The notes under the pieces: model-generated
The model's database searches: none
Seen by the model: only the letters and a program-made list of their open reading frames with translations
Told to the model about the DNA's origin: nothing
Assembly: GCA_948567375.1 (NCBI GenBank)
Contig: OX419756.1
Span: 32,776,552-32,840,551, forward strand
DNA length: 64,000 nt
Source: Lunularia cruciata
Lineage: Eukaryota; Streptophyta; Marchantiopsida; Lunulariales; Lunulariaceae
Reading direction: 5' to 3'
Shown: positions 10,303 through 21,202 of the stretch, in pieces
How the letters are laid out: every line of letters begins with the position of its first letter
Numbering within the stretch: position 1 is the stretch's first letter
Translations under genes and position numbers: made by a program

Positions 10303-13300
10303 AAAAATCTTCATTGAAAACAAAGAATTACCTTAACAAACACCATTGGCCTAGTAGTACAAAGATGAAATCTTTTAGGCCAAAGATCTTTGTGATTATA
10401 TATTATCAACTTATGACACTTTTTGTGAATGGTCAGTTTTGGAGTTGAAGAGCTTTGTGATGGTAAGCTAATGGAAATTAGAAGTAAATGATAAAATTGA
10501 AGATTTGATATGGCATTGCCAATTAGGCAGATCTTAATTAAGTTAGATTAGGATAAGATAAGATAATGAGATATAATTAGAGATGAGTGATGCATATGTA
10601 ATTAGGAGATTTCTAGTAAAGCAAAGCTATTGGATTTCCATGGAAAAATAGTAGGAATAGTATAAAAGACTTTGGTCTGATGTAAACCAAATTCATTTTG
10701 TTCATTCATGAAATCAAATTTTAAAAACAAAGCTTTTTACTTAAAGACCTCTATGAACTTCTATGTATGATGTTGGCATTTTTTGTGATGGTTATTTACT
10801 TGCTTGAGTAGAGGTAAGGAAACTTGAAGTAGAAACATGAGTGCTTGAGTGAAGACAAGAATTTGCACTTGTTTGGAGTGTTGGATCTCCAAGTTTCTAA
10901 ATGATCAGGATGATGCATTGAATGGCTAGCAAAGAACAAGAGCATCATGAAGTACCATGGTAGGAAAAACAAAAAGCTATGCAAATGATGAATCCATAAC
11001 TCCTTTAGAATTGCGTCTTCTATAATGCACGTTCATTATGGTTGTAGTCATGGGAGTGATAGGACCTTCATGGTGAAACTACCTAAGATGTAGAAATTGC
11101 CATTGTTGTGCATACAATGCTAGTGGCACTCATGAAATTTTGGTGTGTTTGCAAAAAATCATGTGCTTATAAAGATTAAAGCATTAACAAAGATCAATTG
11201 TTCACAACCAATAATATAGTTGTGACTTCTGCAAGGAGTGAATTGCAAAGTAATGTGATCTTTGTGACATCACCTTTAGCAATAGTTTGGAAAGAATTTG
11301 TAGTGAAAGTGAAATCTTTTTCCATTTTCATAGTGCACCACAAAAGGTGACAATGAACTCTTTTGGGAATAATTCCACCAAAGAGGTTAAATAGGAAATG
11401 ATAGAGAATTGACCATTGTGACACTTTTTTTCATCTTCTAGCCATTTTCAACTTGTATCTATGTGAACCACCTGATTTTACCATTTTACTGTATTTTGGT
11501 TGACATTGAGTCAATGCAATACTAAATTATGACTTTTGCTCTAGATTTCCATAACAAGAAGCATCTCCATTTAACTTGGGATTGACCATTATACTATAAA
11601 GGATCTTTTTTCCAAAACTCATCTTTCTATACACATTTAGTGCATCTTTGGATATATCCATTATTGAGAGAATGGTATTTTGGATGCTACCATTCCACTA
11701 AGAACTTGTATAGTTGATAAACCTCCTAAACTTAGAAGAATAAAGTGCTTTCAAACCTACACACTATCTTTCACTTTCATTGGAAGCATTGTAACTTCAA
11801 CAACATGGTCCAAACTCAAACCATGGGTATAATAGTTTGCTTGATTGAACTAATAAAATATTTTGATACTCTTCAAGTTCTTGAGCAAGCTCATGATCCA
11901 AAACATCAGGTGACTCAAAATCCAAGGAATATGATCTTTAGCTTAATGTCATCATCACTCATGAACCAACACTATTTTTTCTTGGCCAAAAAGAATCCTT
12001 AAATCTTACTTCCACATCCCATGTACCTCTTGGAGCTTAACATAATGTGTGTAGTTTCTCCCTATATGCTTTAAGATATTTTAGATCTTGGTACTCTTTC
12101 TAATCAAAGTATTTCTTACATCTATAAAATGTTTAACATGATTTTGAGATAAAGAAACATTTTTATGGCTATTAGATTCAATGGAATATTTAAAACAAAG
12201 AATTTTATTTTAGAATTAGTGTATTTTCTTTTCTACAAAAAGAAGAGAAAATAATCATTTTTTATTTATAATTAAATTCTCTTTCACTTGGAAGATTAGA
12301 ATATTGCCTTATAGAAAAAAGAGGAAGATTAACCTATTATCTTAAGCATTTAATCTTCCAAATAAGATATGTGATCAGAAACTTCTTGTATGAAGTAGAA
12401 AATTCTCTCACTATCTCTATACTAAAATTCTATCTAGCCAAAAGCTATATAAGACAAGGAATGTCCTTTTTAGTAAAAGTCTTACATCTCTTTGAGAATA
12501 ATGCTCTAACTATCTCATGAGAAAAAAAGCCATGAAAAAAGTTGTCTCAATAGTTATTAATAATATGGCTTTTTATAATAGCCAAAAAAAGATAATTTTT
12601 ACTATCTTTATTGAGTTATCAAAATTGAATGAGTAGATTTTGTGGTAGAGAATTAAACTCACTTTTGTCACCACTCTTTGCATATGATCTTTCTTCATCT
12701 TTATTTGCACACAACTTTGTAACAAAAATTAAGACTCAAATCATGGATATTAAGATAGTCATTCTCAATTACTTCTTTGCACATTAGTATATTAGATAGA
12801 GTTTGCATGTGCCTATATCCATGATAGAAAGTAAGATTGCCTTAATTATCACCATTAAATGTCTCTAGGTCAAAAAGAAAGTTGATTAGTGAGCTCCTCG
12901 TATAGTCAAAATTACCAACACACAATCCACTTAAAGACAAAATACAAAAACAACCATGACCATATTTATTTGTCAATTTCAAAGTCAAGTTTACTAGCAA
13001 TGGTTTGAAGCTTTGTCAAATAGACTTAAGCTTTTTTGAAGTAAAAGGAACCTAAGATTTGTTTTTAATCCATTGAGAAGGGAAAGACAACTTGTGTGCT
13101 TAGCATATGCAAGTTTATTTTATGCATAAAATGTATTTTTCTTGGAAATTTTTGCTTTCATGTGCAACTCCCTTGTTTGCATAGAATATGTTTGACTTTG
13201 ATATTTGTACTTTCATGTGCAATTTTCTCTTTCTCTCCAACTATACTTATATTCCTATGGTTTTCTCATACTTGAGAATAATCCATTTCTCACACTTTGC

Positions 13301-13500
13301 AAACACATTGTCTTTATAAAGTTCATAATTCTCAAAATTGCATCTCCACATAATATTTTTGTTGGATTATAATATGCATTGAATACCAATCATCTCTATG
13401 TTTGTTTTCAACTTCAATGTCCTTCTTTAGTGTAACAATGATTAATACCAATTTTTCAATTTCCCAAGAACCAAGAGAGAGTCCATTCTATTTTGATTGA
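10303..13500. other. Degenerate AT-rich region with a possible ancient LTR block (about 11290-11490)
   Basis: No supported gene. The block near 11300-11480 aligns loosely with 22010-22190 in the same orientation: both have CTCTTTTGGGA, a following GAAGTTA/GAGGTTA segment, ATTGTGACA and TCATTCTTAG/CATCTTCTAG. These direct repeats bracket copy C and chromovirus 1, so they may be old LTRs, but the match is weak. Confidence 0.35.
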
Positions 13501-13734
13501 GGTAGCACTTAGAGTGAATTTTAGTACTCAGAGTGACATGCCGTGCTCAAAGTAGATCCAACTACAACTTTTGCCTTCTTCCTACCATTTAGAACCATGG
13601 TGATTGCACCAAGAGCATATAAAAAGAGTCCAAAGGCCATCCTTAGGTCTCCTTTAGTAAGCAAATGGGCAATTCATTGTAGAACTATAATAATTCAGAG
13701 CAAACATTTGGGGTTCTTGCTTTAGAACTGTGCA

Positions 13735-15725
13735 TTGATTGACTTTACCATGATACACAAGATGAGAGAGAAAAAACTGAGGGAAATGAGAGATAATCCA
13801 AAAAATTGGACAAATTACCATTGGCACATGGTACTTGGCTTGGATACATGGGTTGTAGGAGCAACAACTTTGGACTCCAAGTTTGCAGACAAGGAGTTGA
13901 CGGCCAAGATCAAGGCCACCTTTAATGATAAGAAGTCAAAGAACAATAGGTGGAGGATAGCCAATTACAAAAAACCTTGCAAGAAGAGTCATAGTAGAGG
14001 TAGTTATGAAACTCTTTAAACACAATCCAACCACCTTTTGACCAATAGCTAGGTTGTGTTTTTTGATTATATGTACTCTTGCAAGGTAGTAGATTGGGCA
14101 CACATGTTTGATTGACATGCCAAGACCCTACATAGACAATTTGTGGAGGACAAAGGTGCTACCTACCTCATTCCACTTGCTATACATTACTACATGGGAA
14201 CCAACCTCCTAACCCAAGGTGAGAGGAAGAGGTTCACCACACACTTTCATCTTGCATGTTATTTTGATGACCAACCTAAAGGACCAAATTTGATTGCTAA
14301 GTACAAAGGAGCTGATGCTGAATTTGCTAAGACAAGGCTCTTTGTGCTTGTAGATGAAGAATTATCTGCACTAAAGGTGGCTAAGAGGAAGAATACCATT
14401 CCCAAGAAGCAACCTTCTTCTGCCAAGAAGCTAAGAGCCACGCTCAAATAGTCAATGTATCCTCAACTGAAGGAGAAGCCAAGGATAAAAAGAAAAAGAA
14501 AAAAAAGATGAAGAAGGGTCTTTCACCTTTCAAACATTGCCTCTTCTTTAGGAGACAACAAAGAAGAAGAAGAAATCTAAGAAGATGCATAGTCTATCCC
14601 AAACTTGTAGGACCCCGAAATGGAGGAGTGACTATAAGACCCAAAGAAGGCATGATTACAGGATATATTGTGCCAAAAAAGTGCCTTTGAGCCCTATCAA
14701 AGAAGAGGAGGCCACCAAAGAGCAACAAGATCAAGCCAAGGGATTGACTGCCCAAAAATTTTAGCCTTAAAGTTCCAAAAAATGCTAAAGTCTTATAAGA
14801 AGAAGAGGATCCAAACCAAGCATGCCAAAGGAGAGGAAATTGACATTGAGGCTGACATTCCATATCATGCACCAAGGATGCAAACCAAAATCAAAGGAGA
14901 ATCAACATCCTCAATACCAATGCAAGTTCACAAGGGAGCTGAATTTGTGATACATTTCAATTGGAGATGCACAACAATTAATGGAGGTGCTTTTGCCCTA
15001 GTACCAAGCCAATGTCTTGAAATTGTGGATTACACCACACTTGTCCAAATTATGCACAAGCTAGTCTACACTTAGAAGGCTGGAGAAGACTTGGTCAAGG
15101 AAGAAGAAATGAAAGATATAGACTTGTACAAAGAAGAGGCAACTAAGGTAAGTATCTTGTTGCAAGAAAACCAAGAGCTCAAGAGAAGGAGTGCCATGAT
15201 GAAGAGAAAATGTGATCACCAGGCCGTGGAGAATTAGAAGTTGCAAGTGGATGGATATCACCTCAATTTAAGTATGAGATGTTCAAGAACAAAGCCAAAG
15301 ACCAATTTTGTGGCAAGTGCCAAGAGTTGGAGAGCACTTGGAATGAATTGAAGGAGTGCCATGATCAAGTTGTCATTGTAGAAGTTCAATTGTAGGAGTA
15401 TTGAAAAGAGGTGGCATTGCAACTAGATTGCTTGATTTAGGAATTGGAGGAAGAAGGGGCCAATAAAATAGGGATTACCTGCTTGCAAGAAGCATAGAAG
15501 GTTGAGTAGGATACTTGGACTCAATAGATGGAGGAAGACCGACTCAAGATGATTCATCAGATGGAAGAGACATGGTATTTCTTTATTGAGAAGCTAAAAT
15601 GAGGGAGGACAACTTCAAGCACTATAGACAAAACAATATGAGTTGAAGTTCAAGGTTCAAAGATTAGAGAACCAGGCCTACAAGGAGGAGAAGATGAACT
15701 TGTTGTCCTTGCGGTTGAGGGAGCT
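13735..15725 (+). pseudogene. Coiled-coil element protein, copy C, 5' part (split by chromovirus 1)
   Basis: The N-terminal domain is at 13735-14019 (NPKNWTNYHWHMVLG, same pattern as copies B and D). The next conserved segment is at 14143-14451: LIPLAIHYYMGTNLL, then a THFH motif, matching PFATHFYLGLNLL and SHFHPD in copy D. A very basic stretch (KEKPRIKRKRKKKMKK) follows near 14470-14515. Coiled-coil sequence rich in Glu, Gln and Lys runs from about 15080 to 15725 with stops. The reading is then cut by the LTR at 15726 and resumes at 21099. Unknown function; the basic stretch then coiled coil resembles copies B and D. Confidence 0.6.
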
Positions 15726-15795
15726 TGGAACAATATGGATTTTAGCAACAAAGTTAGTAGGGCTAACAAACTAGCAAATAAGAAAAATTAGCCTA

Positions 15796-15808
15796 GAATA
15801 TTCTAGAA
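15796..15808 (+). promoter_or_regulatory. Perfect three-unit heat-shock element in the 5' LTR of chromovirus 1
   Basis: GAATATTCTAGAA fits nGAAnnTTCnnGAAn exactly. Further GAAnnTTC pairs follow at 15817-15824 and 15829-15836, and more near 15888-15910 and 15940-15956. Heat-shock factors bind such arrays; activity here is inference. Confidence 0.7.
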
Positions 15809-15979
15809 GTATCTAGGAAGCTTCTTGGGAAGCTTCTTGCCTAGCTTAGCTTGCATGCCAAGTAAACGGCCTCTAGAAGGAAGCTTCTTGAGAAGATTCC
15901 CAATTAGCTTGGCTTGCACTCCAAGAAAGCAGCTCAAGGAAGCTTCTTGAGAAGCTTTTCAAGAGCCTTGTATGATCCC

Positions 15980-15987
15980 TATAAATA
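15980..15987 (+). promoter_or_regulatory. TATA box of the chromovirus 1 LTR
   Basis: CCCTATAAATACAAG lies in the second half of the LTR, about 170 bp downstream of the heat-shock element. The same CCTATAAATAC is in the 3' LTR (about 20983-20993) and in the LTRs of chromovirus 2, so it is the likely core promoter. Confidence 0.7.
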
Positions 15988-16091
15988 CAAGAGCTGAAGC
16001 TCATGTTAGGTATTCAGAGTTTTCACTCATTCAAGTGTCACAATGTGAGTTTCTGTTCTCCTATTTCTCTCCTCAATCTTAATCATTTACG

Positions 16092-16104
16092 TTAGTATTA
16101 GAGC
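16092..16104 (+). promoter_or_regulatory. Primer-binding site, initiator-Met tRNA type
   Basis: TTAGTATTAGAGC follows the LTR and differs by two bases from TTGGTATCAGAGC, complementary to plant initiator-Met tRNA. Chromovirus 2 retains TTGGTAT and AGAGC at the same place, separated by an insertion. Confidence 0.65.
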
Positions 16105-16388
16105 AAGAATAGGATGGATGGAATTTATGGACCAACAAATCCACTTCCACCAAACCATTGGGATTTCCGTGTCCAAGTACTACCTAAGCATCTTTTCACA
16201 TAATTCATCACCTCATGCTTTGGATAAGATTTTTTGCATATGATCACCACATCTAAGGAACATTTGGTGCTTCAGATTGTAACTTATGGAGAATAGTGGA
16301 TGTGCTACTTCTATGTGTTGAATAAATTAGGTATATTAGGGGTGGTATGATAGAGTAGCAACCATAGAGGCAATACCCAAAGTTATTA

Positions 16389-17200
16389 TTGTTATACAGC
16401 AACAAATTGAGCACCTTACTAATTGTTGGATTAACAAGATCATCGACGCATGAGCACATGGAGAGGGTACCAATTCAAGAAGGAGAAGATCAAATCCAAT
16501 TCCCTCAACCCAAGGTATTTGAGGGCAAGAATCTCTCGGGTGCAGTGGAGAATTTTGTGTTTGATTGTGGATGTTATTTTGAAGCTACCAATCTTCAAGA
16601 CGAGCGGAAACAGATTCTCTTGGCTTCTAGCCAATTGGATGGAGTAGCAAAGCTATGGTGGAGCCAAGTAGAGTGAGTTGAATGATAAATTGTTACACCA
16701 ATCTTGATGTGGGTAGAATTCAAGAATGCAATAATTAATTGATTCCAAGCTATAAATGCCACACGAGCTGCACAAGATAGGTTGGCAGAGTTGAAAAGAA
16801 TTGGCTATATAAGAAGTTACATTAGACAATTCCATAACACTATCATGCAAATTCCAGATATATTGGAAGATGAAGCTCTAGATCAATTTATGAGGGGCTT
16901 GAAGTCAAGAACCAAATTAGAGGTAACCATACAAGAGCCATAACACTTGGAGGAAGCCATGCGGTTGGCCAAACATTTTGATTTTTGTGGTTGCAACAAC
17001 TTGGTCTTGACCTCGACCACCATAAAACCTATTGATACAATACACATGGGTGGAAGAGTCAGAACTAATGGAGATTGATGCCATTCAACAAAGACCACTT
17101 GTCATTGTAGATAAAGAAAAACTACAACAAAATAATGGTTGTTTTTATTGTCACTAATTGGGACATCATATTGTTGAATGTACACTCAAGAATGGGTGAC
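16389..17200 (+). pseudogene. Gag of chromovirus 1, with CCHC zinc knuckle
   Basis: Gag builds the virus-like particle. The 16450-16676 frame contains FEGKNLSGAVENF and AKLWWSQVE, typical of plant gypsy Gag. A later segment at about 16870-16980 reads DQFMRGLKSRTKLEV and EEAMRLAKHFD. The zinc knuckle at 17140-17181 is CFYC, a stop, then GHHIVEC (C-x2-C-x4-H-x4-C spacing kept). Several stops and frame changes separate these pieces. Confidence 0.75.
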
Positions 17201-17369
17201 CTTGACAAGTTACCCAGATGCAGTTTGTGTGCAGAATGATCAAAGAACAAGGAATCCCAATTTTGAGCCGCCTATTGGGAGCTTGATTAGTTCCAATGGG
17301 ATTGAAGGCTCAACCTATGCAAGTTTGCTTCACTTGCAAGTTAAGATATCTAATTGAGGTTGTAGGATT

Positions 17370-17675
17370 TTGGTTGATTTTAGAAGTTCAACAAATTGCA
17401 TGTCTATGCAAGTAGCAAAGGAATTGGGTATTCCTATCAAGCCAATAATTGGAAGTAGATTGATGATGGCGGATGGAAGAAAAGGTTCTACATTTTGTAC
17501 CTTGCATCATGTTACCTTCAAGATTTGGAAGGAGTATTTGGAGTGTATGAGGTTTGTAGTAGCACCTCTACACTACAATGTCATTCTAGGACTACCTTGG
17601 CTTGAATGTCATAAGGTTCAATTTGATTGGACCCGACGACAAATTCAAGTACAACACCAAGGTATGAATTTCTGA
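17370..17675 (+). pseudogene. Protease domain of chromovirus 1, active site lost
   Basis: Retropepsin that would process the polyprotein. The fold is recognisable from the start (VDFRSSTNCMS) through MMADGRKG to VILGLPWLECH. The active-site triad Asp-Ser/Thr-Gly expected in VDSGSS reads VDFRSS, so catalysis is lost. Reading is open for 101 codons and then stops; the reverse transcriptase resumes downstream in another frame. Confidence 0.75.
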
Positions 17676-17791
17676 TTAGGTTGTCTGGCACCTCTAAGTA
17701 AGACACCTAAAAATAATCAATCCTAAGATGGGAAGTTTGTTAGTGAAGCAGCCATAGAGCAAGCTTTGGAGGAAGATAAGTCTATTTTGAG

Positions 17792-18910
17792 GTGTGGATC
17801 AAGCAGATTGCACAAGGACAATCTAAGGAGTGCCAAGAGCCTCATCAAGCAACGGATGATAAGATACTTCAAGAGCTTGTGGACGTGTTTCTGGATGATC
17901 TGCCAAAGGGATTATCCTCCGATCATGGTATGCCCTTCAAGATTGAGTTATTGTCAAGGAGTGCTCTAGTGAGTAGACCAATCTATCGGCTCTCACCAAA
18001 GGAGTTGGAAGAGTTGCAAACATCACTTACAGAATTGTTGGAGAAGGACTTCATACAATATAGTACCTCTCCTTGGGGAGCACCGGTACTATCCATTCCA
18101 AAGAAGGATGGAGGACTTCATTTCTATATTGATTACCATAGGCTCAATAAGCAAATAGTGAAGAATGCATATCCCTTACCTTGGATCAATGACTTGCTTG
18201 ATCAATTGAGTGGAGCACAATACTTCTCCAAGTTGGATCTTTGCAACAACTAGTGGCAAATCCCCATTGATAAAGAGGATGTGCAAAAGACTGCCTTTCA
18301 CACAAGATTTGGGCATTTTGAGTAGAGAGTTCTACCTTTTGGGCTCGCTAATGCTCTAGTAGTCTTCATGGATCAGATGCATTGGGTGTTGGATGGACTA
18401 TTAGATAAGTACATGGTTGTGTTCTTGGATGATATCTTAATCTATAGCAAGATAGAGGCAAAACACGTGAATCACGTGCAAGAAGTCCAAAGACAACTAC
18501 GACAATGGAAATTTTACTATAAGAAGTCAAAGTGCACCTTTTGGCAAAAAGAAGTTACCTTCTTGGGCCACAAGATCTCACCAAAGGGGATCAAGATGGA
18601 AGAGGAGAAAATCAAGGCCATTACTGATTGGCCTACTCCCAAAGGATTCTACAAAAGTATGGGTATTTAATGGATTGGCTAGTTTTTACCGACGGTTCAT
18701 CCACTATTATGCTCATGTGGCTGCACCATTGACTGACCTCTTGGAGAAGAACTTGAGCTTTCAATGGACCACCAAGCATAAAGAAGCATTCCAAAAGTTG
18801 AAACATATGGTGTTTTCAAGACCCATTCTTCAACCATATGTTCCTCAACTACCTTGTGTGGTTGATTTTGATGCTTCTAACTTCGCAATTAGAGCCGTGT
18901 TGCAATAGAA
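17792..18910 (+). pseudogene. Reverse transcriptase of chromovirus 1
   Basis: RNA-dependent DNA polymerase. The 17792-18253 frame shows [27 protein letters not shown] and [10 protein letters not shown] (motif A Asp). One stop (TAG, 18251-18253) interrupts it. The same frame continues with LPFGLANA and, at 18368-18670, the catalytic box MVVFLDDILIYS, intact. A one-base insertion relative to chromovirus 2 near 18640 shifts the frame. It continues at 18675-18908 with FYRRFIHYYAHVAAPL and ends at the start of RNase H (VVDFDASNFAI). Confidence 0.88.
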
Positions 18911-19640
18911 ATTCCCAAATTGACTACATCCTATTGCCTTTGTGTCTCACCTACTAAATACAGTTGAAAGAAATTACTCTACTTGAGATTGAGAACAACT
19001 TGTAATGGTATATGCCACCAAGGTATGGAGGAATTACCTCTTGGGGAAACAAGTGATCATGCAAACTGATCACGAACTATTGTTGTAGACCTTACACTTG
19101 GAACACATGAATAGTCAACATCATCAATGGGAGGAGCAACTCCAATTGTTTGACATCAAACTTGAGTAAAACTAGGTTGGTTCCATGTCATCCTTGATGC
19201 TCTATTACGATGACCTGATTTGAAGTCTCTTCCTCTCATCATGGTGGCAATTAAGACGGTGTTAATCAACTCCAAGATCCAAAATGAGTTTTGGTCAACT
19301 CTACAACCAGATCCCTTCTTCCAAATGGTACATGGTTATCTTATAGCATACAACAAGGAGTACAACACTTTCTCCTTCAAGGAAGGCCTTCTATTCTATG
19401 AGTACCGGATCTATATTCCAGCCAAAGGTGATCTCTGACTTGTGCACCTTCAAGAAGCCCATGATTTACTAATTGCTGGTCACATGGGTGTGGACAAGAC
19501 CTTGGGTACCTTCTAATGCCAATTTTGGGTGGCCCAACATTGCAACAAAATGTTCAAGAGTTTGTCCAATCATGTGAGAGTTGCCAATAACCAAAAACCA
19601 AGTAGACTCCTTCAACCACCCCCCATTCCATCTACTCATT
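18911..19640 (+). pseudogene. RNase H and integrase zinc-binding region of chromovirus 1
   Basis: Matches the better-preserved copy at 53570-54170 on the minus strand. RNase H traces are YATKVWRNYLLG, TDHELL and QLQLFDIKLE (about 19008-19170), with several stops. The linker at 19220-19438 (DPFFQMVHGYL, FSFKEGLLF) leads to the zinc-binding domain about 19460-19610 (HMGVDKTLG, ESC). Confidence 0.75.
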
Positions 19641-19673
19641 GGAGATGATGAGATCTAAGATCTCATCATCTCC

Positions 19674-20480
19674 TTGCCTAAGACAAAGCAAGGTCACACA
19701 ACAATTGTGGTGTTTGTGGATAAGCTTAGTAAGCAAATCTATTTGGCACCAATGGTTGATACTGTGGGTGCTCCAACCTTGGAGCAAATCTACTTTGACA
19801 ATGGATTCAAGCATCATGGGATACCACGTGTACCCATCTCCGATTGTGATCCTTGTTTCATTGGAAAGTTTTGGCAAGCATTCTTCCAGATACTCGGCAC
19901 CAAGGTTACTTTATCCATGACCTATCATCCTCAAATTGATGGACAAACTGAATGTGAAAATTGCACCTTGGAAGATATGCTTCATGCCTTTGTCAACATT
20001 CACCATACCAATTGGGATGAATGTCTCGTAGTTATGGAATTTGCATACAATAATTCTAAATATGCAAGCACCGGATTCTCAATTCTCAAAACTCCTTTCT
20101 TTCTCAATTTTGGCCAAGATCCACTTGTTCTGGATTCCCTTCTTGCTCCTCCTCCATCTCATGTCCCTCATACCTCCACCTTCTTGACCACCATCTCTCA
20201 ATCCCTCCAACAAGCCAAATCTCATCTCCTTGTTGCTCAAAATTGGCAAAAACAATATGCGGATCACCATCATTGTGATCTCAACTTTCAAGTTGGTGAT
20301 AAGGTCATGCTCTCATCCAATAACCTCTCTATCCCACTTGATACCCAAGTTTGTAAACTTGCACCTAATTGGATAGGACCCTTTGATATCACCCAAATTA
20401 TCTCTCTTGTTGCTTATCAACTTGCCTTGCCTTGCCTTATCATATACGTATCTATCATGTCTTTCATGTTTCTAAGTTGA
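19674..20480 (+). pseudogene. Integrase core of chromovirus 1 (longest open stretch, 268 codons)
   Basis: DDE integrase. First Asp in VVFVDKLSKQ, second Asp in the stretch ISDCDPCF, and Glu in DGQTECEN: the catalytic triad is present. AYNNSKYASTGFSI follows, then the C-terminal barrel with FQVGDKVMLSS and KLAPNWIGPF. Open for 268 codons, unusual in so decayed an element. The chromodomain follows after a frame change. Confidence 0.88.
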
Positions 20481-20548
20481 AACCCTTTGTTCCTAATTCA
20501 TCTTCTTTTTCCTTTTGAGTCCAACCTCCCACTCCTCCTATCCTATCA

Positions 20549-20760
20549 ATGATCATGAGGAGTACAAAGTTGATCGTATTCTTTCATGTCACCACATTCA
20601 ACGAGGCCGTCGACAATAAATGGAGTACAAGGTCCTTTGGAAGGGGTATCTCCTTCATGATGCCACATGGGAACCTCTTTCTCATCTCCAGAATGCACGA
20701 CTGGCTATCAAGGAGTTCAAAGCTTCACTGGCAATGAGGACGTCACCAACTAGAGGTGGG
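20549..20760 (+). pseudogene. Chromodomain of chromovirus 1
   Basis: The C-terminal module reads MEYKVLWKGYLLHDATWEP followed by LSHLQNARLAIKEFKASL, the canonical chromodomain aromatic cage region and helix. It is frame-shifted relative to its first strand (about 20565-20620). In known chromoviruses this domain directs integration to modified histones. A G-rich polypurine tract (AGAGGTGGGGG) follows directly, just before the 3' LTR. Confidence 0.82.
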
Positions 20761-20767
20761 GGAATAT

Positions 20768-21098
20768 GGAGTTTAATGACAAAAGTAGTAGGGCTAACAA
20801 AGTAGCAAATAAGACAAATTAGCCTAGAATATTCTAGAAGTATATAGGAAGCTTCTTAGCTAGCTTAGCTTGCATGCTAAGTAAGTGGTTTCTAGAAAGA
20901 AGCTTCTTGAGAATCTTCCCAATTAACTTGGCTTGCACTCCAAGAAAGTGGCTCAAGGAAGCTTCTCAAGACCCTTGTATGATCCCTATAAATACAAGAG
21001 CCAAAGTTCATGCTAGGGATTTAGAGTTTTCCCTCATTCAAGTGTCCCAATGTGAGCTTTCATTCTTATATTTTTCTCCTTGGTCTTAGTCTTTTACA
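20768..21098 (+). repeat. 3' LTR of chromovirus 1
   Basis: Follows the polypurine tract; ends CTTTTACA. It keeps the perfect heat-shock element at 20827-20839 and CCTATAAATAC near 20985. About 35 bp shorter than the 5' LTR because GAAGCTTC units are lost. Confidence 0.85.
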
Positions 21099-21202
21099 GA
21101 TCCCTTGGATAAGGAGTTCACAAAAACTTTCCAAACTTATTTGTTAGATATAGCTAAATATCAAGCACAAACTGATCAATTAATAGGTACCTTAGAGTGA
21201 AC
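21099..21202 (+). pseudogene. Coiled-coil element protein, copy C, resumed 3' of chromovirus 1
   Basis: Directly after the LTR a frame opens: DPLDKEFTKTFQTYLLDIAK, then QAQTDQLIGTLE and a stop at 21198-21200. The heptad-like composition and position support it as the tail of the coiled coil interrupted at 15725. Confidence 0.5.

Larger units (their letters stand above)
15726..16091 (+). repeat. 5' LTR of chromovirus 1
   Basis: Starts TGGAACAATATGGA (the sister copy has TGTAACAATATGGAG) and ends near CATTTACG where TTTTACA is found in the 3' LTR. It contains many GAAGCTTC units, a perfect three-unit heat-shock element and a TATA box. Confidence 0.85.
15726..21098 (+). mobile_element. Chromovirus 1: Ty3/gypsy retrotransposon with both LTRs and a chromodomain
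   Basis: A 5.37 kb element with 5' LTR 15726-16091, primer site, Gag, protease, reverse transcriptase, RNase H, integrase, chromodomain, polypurine tract and 3' LTR about 20768-21098. Gene order PR-RT-RH-IN plus chromodomain defines the chromovirus branch of Ty3/gypsy. Stops, a frameshift and a lost protease motif show it is dead. It sits inside copy C: coiled-coil coding resumes at 21099. A clear TSD is not visible (GAGCT before, GATCC after). Chromovirus 2 at 51952-59955 is the same family, opposite strand. Confidence 0.9.

Noticed and set aside
15721-21103. A perfect TSD for chromovirus 1
   Set aside because: Flanks GAGCT and GATCC differ at two of five bases, so I do not claim a TSD.
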